Assembly: GCF_000203815.1 (NCBI RefSeq)
Contig: NW_004457708.1
Coordinates: 1,116,001-1,180,000 of the forward strand
Source: Cavenderia fasciculata
Taxonomy: Eukaryota; Evosea; Eumycetozoa; Acytosteliales; Cavenderiaceae
Direction of reading: 5' to 3'
DNA: 64,000 nt
A model generated the notes under the pieces. It searched no databases. It was not told the DNA's origin and saw nothing but the letters and a program-made list of their open reading frames with translations. Below are positions 55,614 to 64,000 of this stretch, one piece after another (within the stretch, counting starts at the first letter, position 1; each line of letters opens with the position of its first letter). A program made the position numbers and the translations under genes.

Positions 55614-58205
55614 GGTGGTGGTGGTGGTGTAGTAGAACCAATCCAGACCGATCACTTGTCACTGGTGATTGTACAGTGTAATGGATTCGAACAACATTTT
55701 AGACGTGACACATTGACAACTGAGGCAACTGAAGAGAGACGGATGTTATCATGTCGTGTTAAAATTGGTATGAACGATATTCCAAAGGAAACCATCCAAA
55801 AACCAATTGACCAATTACTCTGGAAACAGTATTTTGACATGTCACTCTCACACCCACTCCAACGATACACGCTCAACACACAGATGATGACTATTCATCT
55901 ACTCGACCATTCCACCACTCCCCCCACCATCATTGGTGAGACTAAACCTCTTGACCTATTTTCAATCAATCGTGATAGAATCTTGGAATTAAATTTACCT
56001 TTTTATTTTTATCGTGATCGTGATAATCGTGATCGTGATCATCGTAATGATCATCGAGATCATCGTAACAACAACAACAACAATTCAGATTTAGATTTAT
56101 TGGATTTAGATTCAGATTCTTCTTCCTATGATTCTTCTGATTCCTCTCATTCGTCACCGTCATCAACAACAACTTCAACTTCATCATCTCCATCATCAAC
56201 AATACATATATTATTAAAATATTCAACTGGAACTTTAACATTGGAGGAAGCATCAGAATTGTTTTATCAATCTGTTTGTGCCAATGACAAGGTATTGGTT
56301 GATAGTTTACTAAGACACCAAGTCAATATCAACCATGTGTTTAGAGAAAACAAACATCTCGATAAATCATCATACACTACTCCACTCATCAAGGCTGCCA
56401 AACATGGAAATATCCCACTCATCAAATCACTTTTAAAACTTGGTGCTCATATCGACCACACTGATTATGAAGGTTACACTGCTCTCATGAGAGCTGTTCA
56501 ATATGAAGGTATATTCCAACCTTCAAATATCAATGTTATTAAATTATTATTAAATTATGGTTCAAGTAAGTAACAAAACAAACAAAACTAAAAAACAAAA
56601 GAAAACAAAGAAATAATCAAAATATTAATATTTCCTTTTTTCTTTTTTCAAGATCCAACATTAAAGAATTTATATGGTGATGATATATTTAAATTTTGTA
56701 ATAACAAGGAAATGAAATATTTCTTACAATGTATGTTTGTCATGACAAAAAATAATTTATTTAAATTCAATCAAGTTTATTTACTTTATTATTATTTTTT
56801 TTGTTTGTTTAATTTAGCATCAATTCAAAATGATTATTATGAAGTTAAAACAATATTATGTAAAAGTTGTAATTATTTAGAATTTCCATTATGCAATGAA
56901 CAAAAACATAATAATATAAATTCTATTCTAAATTTAAATAAGAGTTTACAAGATGGTAAATGTATTTGTAAGAATAGAAAGAGTTGTTTGTCATGTGGTT
57001 GTAGCAGCAGTACAGAAGAATCAAAAAGAATCATTTCCACTACACAATTGGTTTATTTGGCAAACAATTATTCCCGACAAAATGGTAGAGAAGTATTCCA
57101 AATTTCACCTACTCATATTGCAAATTGTCCAATTTGTAAATCTTTTGGTTTCATCGATGATAATCAAATGATCACCGATCATAATAATAATAATAGTTCT
57201 TCAACAACATCAATGTTTATTTCACATCTTGCATTTTGTCCAATTCCATTACAATTGGAATCATCCAAAGTTATACTATCACCTCGTCAAGTTGATACTT
57301 TACTTCAACTATCTAAAAAAGGGTTAATTTCAAAAGTATCAAATATTTATCAACCCCAACATCAACAACAACAACAAAGAATCCAACTATTATCACTACC
57401 ACAAGAAATTATTATTACCATTCTTGGACATGTTGGTGATGCTCAAGATTTATTTAATTGTCAACAAGTTTGTCATTATTTTAATCAACTTTTACAAGAT
57501 GACATGTTTTGGAAAATTAAATTAAATCAATCTTGGCAAACTAATAATAATCAAAATAATCAAAATAATAATAATAGTATTAGTACAACATCAACTTCAA
57601 CCTCAACCAATTATAATAACAAAATTTTATCATTTAAACAAATATTTAAACATTATTTTAAATTACAAGAATGGATTAGAATATTATTATTAGAGGAAAC
57701 TTTTAAACCAAGATATCAACTTTTAATTTCACCATTTAATAATATTATATCATCATCAACTATGAATAATACGAATAATTCAATGATTGTAGAATTATCA
57801 TTAACAGCCAACAAATATTTATTCAACAAGGATGGATTGTCATTCAATTTTGATAATCAATTTAAATTGTATTTGGAGTTTTCTGCGGTTAAAACATTAA
57901 AGAGTGTAGAGATTCTTGCTACCAATCAATCAACCCATCTGATTGCCGATCTCTGTTCATTGATGGGGTTGCCATCACACATTAAACGAAATGGTGTCAG
58001 TCAAGATACCATTGCCAATCATCAGGGTACAGCCACTATCCGATTGTCTCTGCAAATGAAAGCCATCAATTCTTGGATACACAATTATCTCAATCATATG
58101 ATCCCTGGATTCCACTCTTTTCTAATGATTCGTGATGATGTTGGTGGTAGTATCATTTTGGATTTTTATTATTATGATATTACTTTAATTCATTTAAATA
58201 AATAA
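54176..58205 (+). CDS. C2-ankyrin-F-box multidomain protein
   Basis: Exons are 54176-54523, 54606-56565, 56653-56730 and 56818-58205 in consistent phase, giving 1,257 residues. The N-terminus looks like a C2 domain split by the first intron (METLEIRILQVKNLYL..., SSLIGECKIDILPLYN, GELYMSVVVHS). Thr/Ser/Asn linkers with 20+ Asn and Ser/Gly runs follow. A second C2-like segment occurs at ~360-480 (LSLVIVQCNGFEQHF). Canonical ankyrin repeats lie at ~575-660 (YTTPLIKAAKHGNIPLIKSLLKLGAHID); these are unlike the 28-residue family. A Cys-rich zinc-type region (CKSCNYLEFPLC, CICKNRKSCLSCGC, CPICKSFGF) comes next, then an F-box (LLSLPQEIIITILGHVGDAQDLFNCQQVC) near 985-1035 and a novel C-terminal domain. 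It is likely an SCF substrate receptor recruited to membranes or lipids; this is inference from the domains. Confidence 0.8.
55167..55233 (+). repeat. (AAT)n coding for poly-Asn
   Basis: About 22 consecutive AAT triplets lie inside the C2-ankyrin-F-box gene. The reading frame is kept, as is usual for dictyostelid homopolymer tracts. Confidence 0.9.
55555..55629 (+). repeat. (AGT)n-(GGT)n coding for poly-Ser then poly-Gly
   Basis: About 16 AGT triplets are followed directly by about 9 GGT triplets in the same gene. One point change in the AGT unit followed by expansion would explain the switch. Confidence 0.9.
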
Positions 58206-58626
58206 TAAATTTAAATCTACAACCATCACCTTCCCTTCAATCACTCAATATCCGTTGAACATATCAAAAAGAACAACCAACGTTCAATCAATCAACAACG
58301 CTGAACTACAAGCGATTGAAACGATACTGTCCACTCTACCCAACTCACATACATAGCGATAAATACCCTACTAGAAACGACTTCCAACATGTCGATCGAG
58401 AGAGGAAGAATCAACATAAAATTTTGAGGATAGATGTTATATCACTCAAACTCGATATCCAATTCAGGTTACTCCAACTTGACAGTCAATTTAAAACTAT
58501 TTGTCAATATATATCACCTCTTGACAAGTTGGAATGATCAACATTAGATATCGAGTTTGAGGTGTCTAAATATGTACGTATAAATCTTTTCTTTTTTGTT
58601 TATTTGTTAGACCTTTTCCAAGTGTT
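58206..58626. other. Convergent spacer with a nested inverted repeat
   Basis: This lies between the F-box gene and the converging ankyrin gene. CTCAAACTCGATATC (58445-58459) is perfectly complementary to GATATCGAGTTTGAG (58547-58561). Inside it, TCCAACTTGAC (58473-58483) pairs with GACAAGTTGGA (58523-58533) with one mismatch. Together they form a two-step stem-loop of about 117 nt. A frame at 58316-58537 overlaps it; I do not call it a gene. Confidence 0.55.
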
Positions 58627-60704
58627 TTAGAAAAAATCAAATCGATTCATTTTTCTTTTTCTATCAATTTCCTTTTTTTGAGATTGATTGTATTGATTGT
58701 ATAGATTGACAATTTCGTAGAGTCCAAGTGATTCGATATGTTCTATTGAACTGTTTGGTATTTCTTTGATCATATGGTTTGTAAATAGGAATGTTAAAAC
58801 ATCAAAAAAGTTTCTAGGTACACGATGGTTTATATCTTCAAGTCTGAGATGTCTAGTCAATGATCCAACATCACATCTTTTACTTTTAGATGTACGATGA
58901 CTATATATATATAAAAATTCTATCATTTCCAAATTACATTGTTCAATTGCTAAATTCAATGTATTCGTTGAAATGAATCTATTGTTTTGTACTATTGGTT
59001 GTAATTGTAAATACTAAATAAAAAATAAATAGAAAGAGGAATTAAATAAAAAAGTAAATAAATATATATAATTTCTATTTAAATACTATCATACTTACTT
59101 TTAAAACATTTAAATGATTATTTTGAGTAGCTCCAATTACTGAATCGATTGAACAACCTTCTGTACGATTTTCAAAAAGAAAAGTAACAATTTCCAAATG
59201 CCCCGCTTGACATGCATTGTCATTGACTTTAGTTGTCCAAATATCTGGTGATGAAGGATATCGTTGATGTAGGAATTGGATGACATCTAGTCTACCTTTG
59301 GATGCAGCAATTTCAACTGCATGATGTGAACATCCTTGTCTCAAATGATCATCAAGATATCGAATCATTTCCATACTTTGATTACCATCTACTGCAAAAT
59401 CAATTGCTTTCTCTGTACCTCCTTCAGTTCTATTTAAATTTAAATACTATCGGATAAAATAAATAAATAATTAATTAAATTAATAAATAATTAAATTATA
59501 TTTCTATTTACTTTAATAATATTTAAATGACCATTTTTTGATGCATTATCTATAGCATTTGTTGTACAACCTTCTGTACGTTTTGTATGAAGGAATTTAA
59601 CCATTTCCAAGTCAATTTTGGCGGCATTGTCCATAGCAGTAGTACTACATGATTGACCAATATTGTGAAGGTATTCTAATATCTCCAAGTTTGCAGCATA
59701 ATTCATTGCAAATTTAGATGCTCCCGAGTTTTTGTTGTTATATAACCACTTTACTATTTCAAAATGACCATTCTGTGATGCCCAATCAATAGCATTGGTT
59801 GTACATTTCTTTCCTTTTGAATCAAGATATTGAATTATATTTAAATGTCCATTCTTTGACGCATTATCAATTGCATCTTTTGAACATCCTTCTGTACGAT
59901 TTTCAATTAGAAACTAAATAAAATAAAAAAGAATTAGAATATTAGAATTGTTTAAAGATGTCTGTCTGAGAATCTATATATATATACTTTAACAATATTA
60001 AAATGACAATTCTCTGATGCTATATCAATTGCTTCTTTATTACATCCTTCAATTCTATTTTGATGTAAATATTGTACCACATTTAAATGACAATTCTGAG
60101 CGGCAATTGTCATTGCATAAATCGTACAACCTTCAGTTCTATTTCGATGTAAATAGTCTACTACATTTAAATGACCATTTGCAGCAGCTATATCCATTAC
60201 AGCTTTGCAACAGAATGCATGTTTTGTAGTATTATTTAAATATTCTATGATGTTTAAATGACCAGCTTCAGCTGCAGACTTGAATGTCTCTTGTAATGGT
60301 AAATCTGGATAGGTAGAGATGAGGAATTTTAATAGATCTATATTCCCATGTCCAGCAATTCTACTTGAAAGTGTGTTATAGTGTGATACGACAGAACAAT
60401 CTCTTGGGTCGTAATCAGGTGACCAATCGAGAAGACTTTGAAATGTGTCTACTCTAGCATTACGATGAGAACAATATGATGTAATCACATTGGCTCTTCT
60501 CTTTTTTATAAAATGGTCTCTTGTTGACAAGTAATGTTTGATAAAGTCCCATGGCATTGCATAGGTAGATATCATCCCAAGAAATGGTAACTTTACAATA
60601 TCTCTACCTTTTAATGATGTTGGTTGATTGATAGATATCTCTTCAACATGTCTAAATATTAATTGACTAATATATCTTTGACGAAAGATATCAAAGAATG
60701 ACAT
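58627..60704 (-). CDS. Four-exon ankyrin-family protein without finger
   Basis: Exons are 60704-59988, 59913-59512, 59446-59099 and 59013-58627. All introns are phase 0, giving 617 residues. It starts straight into the family module (MSFFDIFRQRYISQLIFRHV, LKGRDIVKLPFLGMIS, AMPWDFIKHYLSTRD, LLDWSPDYDPRD), like the 25646-27507 gene. About a dozen 28-residue repeats follow; each exon begins with FL or YL and ends after an IVK/IIK/VLK codon. The last exon carries a non-ankyrin basic tail (SQKKEIDRKRKMNRFDFF). There is no break. Together with 25646-27507 it forms a finger-less subgroup on the - strand. Confidence 0.85.
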
Positions 60705-61020
60705 TATTGAATGATTAGTTATCTCTCTTTGATATAAAAATGACAGTGCATATGATCATTCATTCATACCTTGGTAGAAAGTCAATCCTATACAAAAAAA
60801 AGATAAAAAGAATTTAAAAAGAATAATTTAGAATATTTTCATTATTATTTCCTTTTTATGAAAGACAAAAAAATACTCGACGGTATTTATTTATTTTTTT
60901 TTAGGGTTAGGGGATTCAACTTTTTATTTTAAATATTAAAAAAAGATAAAAAATGAAGATTAGACTTTTTGAATATGATTTTATTTTATTTTATTTTATT
61001 TTTATTATTATTGTGTGTCA
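60705..61020. other. AT-rich spacer
   Basis: Upstream DNA of the - strand ankyrin gene. It contains TTAGGGTTAGGGG at 60901-60913 and ATTTT repeats near 60980-61005. No gene is seen. Confidence 0.4.
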
Positions 61021-61822
61021 CTAAAACAAGTTGAAAATGAAAGTTAAGTAATTTTTCTTTTCTGTTATAAAATGGATACATTTATTTGTCCACAAAAAAG
61101 TAGGTTCTAACTTCTTCTTCTTCTTCTTCTTTATTCCTACTTCCAAATATGGCCATCCGTCACAATCCAACAATGGCCGATGCTTGCTAATGAAAAATAC
61201 ATGGCAAGCTTGTTGTGCAAGCAATTTATGACAAATATTCTTATAGAGAGCTGGGTCATTAAAGTTTACTTGAACAACAAACAATCGAAAGATTTCCAGA
61301 TCCGTTTTGGATAACTCTACCAGTCTTATACCCAAAGATATTGAAAGGTAGTAATCGTAAAGGCAATTCAAAAAAACTTCATATCTTGCTCCATTTCTTC
61401 ATCTTGATATGTGCCTTGATCTCCGTCCATGTCAAAAGAGTCATCTCCTCTTGTACAAGAGACGGCACTTACATTTAAATTTGTAGACTTTGGGAGTATG
61501 ACAAAACGTGATTCTTGAATGTGTGCACTCGTTTGTGTTCATATTTGTCGCCACATGAAACGCAGCGACCCCAATGGGTCTTGCCATGATGGATCAATTG
61601 AATAACGAGGTCAATGTGATCAACATTTGTGTTGAAGATGTGTTGGCAAGACATTCGGCGACCATGTAGTACCGGGTTTCTTCTAGTGCCACCACTACCA
61701 CCGATACCATTGTTAACAGTACTACCAACACAACCAATACTATCAACTACGCTACTACCAAGGCTACCAGTGCCATCCTGTAGTGAGCTACTGACACTGT
61801 TACTACTTATGTTGCAGTACAT
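61021..61822 (-). pseudogene. Decayed Cys-rich gene, possibly transposase-derived
   Basis: Two blocks of coding-like text on the - strand are in different frames. 61822-61475 starts MYCNISSNSVSS and reaches CQHIFNTNVDHIDLVIQL and HWGRCVSCGDKYEHKRVHTF. A second frame continues with HTPKVYKFKCKCR and then DDSFDMDGDQGTYQDEEMEQ. 61371-61021 reads LYDYYLSISLGIRLVELS and CHKLLAQQACHVFFISKHRP. The GRC-x2-C...KRVHTF pattern recalls the C-terminal zinc region of piggyBac-type DNA transposases, but no catalytic part is seen, so this is only a guess. At least two frameshifts are needed to explain the pattern. A GAA/CTT repeat (61114-61131) interrupts the last block. Confidence 0.4.
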
Positions 61823-62068
61823 GTCTTTTTGCTTTTAATTGATCTTCGTATTGTATACTATTAATTTATTCAGCTTACTTTCTCTCTCTCATTTTTATTA
61901 TTAAAGCATGCTGTTAAAGCAATTAATTTTAAATGATTATCACCCTAATGAGAGCGAGGCAACGAGTGTAGTTGTTCAAAATAGAAAAAAAAAACTAAAA
62001 GAAAGTTTTCCATCAAAGTAAATATCCATCATCTTTATTTTATTATTATTATTGATGATTAAAATGAA

Positions 62069-63392
62069 ATGATGAAAGTACTATCATTATTTATAATAGT
62101 ATTATTAATACTCTTATCAGTTGTACCAAGGAATCAAGGTACAACCTTTTCAAGTTTGTACAAAAAAAAAAAAGAAAGATCATCATAATATGATAGGTCG
62201 GTCTCTAACATTCTTTTCTTTTCTTTTAGTTGTATTGATTCAAGAATTTGATTATGTGATTATTAGATCTACAGATAATTTGAATTTCAGTGATAATGTT
62301 AGAGTATTGGATACTAGAGTTGTAGAGATTACAAATAATTGTACAAGATTATTATATAACGATGATGATAATGAAAATGCCAAGATCTTTGTGGAACGAC
62401 TACGATGTCAACTATCACCAAATATACCAAGCGGGTATATTACAGTATTTAACGAATCAACACGTGATATGGCAGTTGCGTACATTGGTCTCGCTCCAAT
62501 CATACTATCAATCACTCCTAACCAACAAGTTGCATCGTTTGCAGACCAACAACAAAATAGTAGAAGTAGTAGTAATGCTATCACTATTAAAGGACAATTT
62601 TTTGAAAATATATATCCCTATCATATATCATTCAAAAGTATCTATACTGATCATATTGGTTTAGAGTATAGACCGATTGATCAATCTACGATTATCATTG
62701 ACAAGGGGTTTGTAGGGATTGGTCAAGTAGGTATTACATTGCGAAAAGTAATATCGGCAGACTTGCAACCCCTATCACATACAAGTACTGTTAGTATAGG
62801 TGCACCTATCTTTATATCAAGTGATTTTAATGCTACAAGTGGATTAGCAACCATCTACTTTTTAAATCTTTGTCATCCAGATTATCCAAATCAAGTATTA
62901 ATCAGGTTTCAAGATTCCATCATCTTTCAAAATGTATCATATGATCAAGAAAAGATTTGGTTTAATGTTGGACAAAATGAAACAACATCTTTATTTGGTC
63001 CCTATAATATTAAAGTTGGTGGTCAATTATCTTTTATTCAATACCTTTCTCCAATCACTAGTAATAATAATAATAATAATTTACAAGATTTAATAACAAA
63101 TATTACATTGCCACCAATATTTGGAGGTAATATTACATTGAGTGGAAAATATTTTAAAGAAAAGGATTCACTTGGTATTTCAACTTGGTCATTTTACATG
63201 ATCGACAGTATAGGTTTAAATATTACTCTTCAACCTATTTGGTCAATTCAAAATAATGACAATATTAATAATAATAAGATACTTGTCTTGTCGATTCCAA
63301 GTGGACAAGGATCATTTGATCTTTATTATCAATACAACTCTTTTAATTTTTCATATCAATCAAATGTACCTTTTAAATTGTATTATATCTAA
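62069..63392 (+). CDS. Secreted TIG/E-set-like protein
   Basis: Exon 1 (62069-62138) encodes a signal peptide, MMKVLSLFIIVLLILLSVVP, and is joined in phase 1 to exon 2 (62230-63392), giving 410 residues. Without this intron the protein would start with an unlikely Lys-rich stretch. The mature part has weak IPT/TIG-like features: PIILSITPNQQ...ITIKGQFFENIYPYHI and LPPIFGGNITLSGKYFKEKDSL, with the GGxIT-x-G-x-F turn seen in the large TIG gene of this window. There are many N-x-S/T sites. No TM helix or GPI signal is evident at the C-terminus, so it is probably secreted, or it may be a truncated relative of the membrane TIG proteins. Function is unknown; extracellular binding is inferred. Confidence 0.7.
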
Positions 63393-63607
63393 AAAAGAAA
63401 AGAAAAGAAAACAACAAACAAACAATTGTACAAATATATATATAAATATATATATAAATATTTATTTTATAAAACATGTAAAAATATTAATAAACTCAAA
63501 TCGACTTGCGAAAAACTAGTTAAATATCTAAATTTTGTATTTATTTGTTCATTTTCTTTTTGTTTGAGATTAATCTATTATATCTCTTTTTTAATCTATA
63601 TATATAA

Positions 63608-64000
63608 ATGAGTAATCTATCATTCCTTGATCAACAAGATAGAGAAGATATAAAAAGGTAAAAAAGAAAGATAGAGAGAGAAAGATAGATAGATAGATAG
63701 ATAGAGAAAGAGATCATCATCATCCGATTCATTATTCATTTACTATTCTTTTCTTTAGAAATCGAAACAATGTATCAAATAAATTAGTATTTAGTGTTGA
63801 GAATATATGTCAAAAGATTAGAGAATTATATATAATTGCAAGTAAAGATACAACAAATATCAATGGATTGGAAGTAGAAGCACGTATTGGGTTGATGGTA
63901 CAGGACCCGAAAACATTTAGATCGGGTATTATCATTGAAGATTGGGCAGCATTGGCAAGACGACTTGCGAGAAAGTATGGAGAAGGTAGAGAGACGACAG
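63608..64000 (+). CDS. Start of a possible mRNA 5'-triphosphatase (Cet1/CYTH-like), 3' end outside window
   Basis: Exon 1 (63608-63657) is joined in phase 2 to exon 2 (63759 to the window edge). The text MSNLSFLDQQDREDIKR is followed by NRNNVSNKLVFSVENICQKI, then LEVEARIGLM and FRSGIIIEDWAALARRLARKY. A short helical lead, then a strand with the ExE motif (LEVEARIG), then a Phe-x-x-Gly turn resembles the start of the tunnel fold in fungal/protist mRNA capping triphosphatases, where the ExE Glu residues bind the metal. Only ~97 residues are visible, so the call is tentative. Other CYTH enzymes are possible. The upstream spacer 63393-63607 is AT-rich. Confidence 0.45.

Noticed and set aside
58316-58537. 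73-residue + strand frame in the convergent spacer
   Set aside because: It largely overlaps the inverted repeat, and its repeated KLDIQF/LQLDSQF text mirrors the arms; no other evidence.
1-64000. CRISPR arrays or bacterial operons
   Set aside because: Introns, homopolymer coding runs and a eukaryotic tRNA/retroelement setting show a eukaryotic nuclear genome; the repeats seen are microsatellites, ankyrin units and element debris.

Overview
This window is nuclear DNA from a dictyostelid social amoeba. The signs are very AT-rich intergenic DNA, short AT-rich GT-AG introns, genes packed on both strands, long Asn/Gln/Ser/Thr runs (AAT, CAA, AGT repeats), and families typical of dictyostelids: a DdCAD-1-like adhesion protein, IPT/TIG-repeat surface proteins with a ComC-like C-terminal region, and large ankyrin-repeat families. 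GC-richer patches and the make-up of the ankyrin family suggest a species other than D. discoideum, possibly a group 1 or 2 dictyostelid. That last point is a weak inference.

Layout. 1-7 kb: the 5' part of a GPI ethanolamine phosphate transferase (PIG-O), a GFA/CENP-V-type zinc protein, a cytochrome P450 and a multi-pass membrane protein. 8-16 kb: four genes of an ankyrin family in tandem on the + strand. 16-28 kb: a cathepsin-L-like protease, a cadA (DdCAD-1) homologue, a PPM phosphatase with a long low-complexity N-terminus, a probable mitochondrial protein, and an ankyrin gene on the - strand. 28-36 kb: a large transmembrane protein with a C-type lectin-like domain, many TIG repeats, an EGF module and a ComC-like region. 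36-40 kb: a tRNA-Leu(CAA) gene followed by a pile of retroelement debris. This holds a SINE-like element with a poly(A) tail, a LINE reverse-transcriptase fragment, and repeated copies of the tRNA D-arm sequence at element ends. 40-47 kb: a SAM-kinase gene, an intact ankyrin gene, a decayed ankyrin gene, ankyrin relics and a probable solo LTR. 47-58 kb: a gene joining a ZZ zinc finger to an adenylation-carrier-thioester reductase protein, and a C2-ankyrin-F-box gene. 58-64 kb: another ankyrin gene, a decayed Cys-rich locus, a secreted TIG-like protein, and the start of a possible mRNA 5'-triphosphatase.

The most distinctive content is the ankyrin family (about ten loci, intact to fossil). Several members start with a C-x2-C-x13-H-x3-H finger. 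All full members carry a roughly 100-residue module ending in a WSP(D/E)YDP-type motif, then short 28-residue ankyrin repeats. The downstream repeats are encoded on phase-0 exons whose introns fall at the same codon of the repeat, so repeats can be gained or lost as whole exons. Two members (13082-15799 and 41695-44160) share the same six-exon plan. The debris between and around them shows gene birth and death together with retroelement insertion.

All coordinates come from reading the sequence and from splice-phase bookkeeping. No database search was run.
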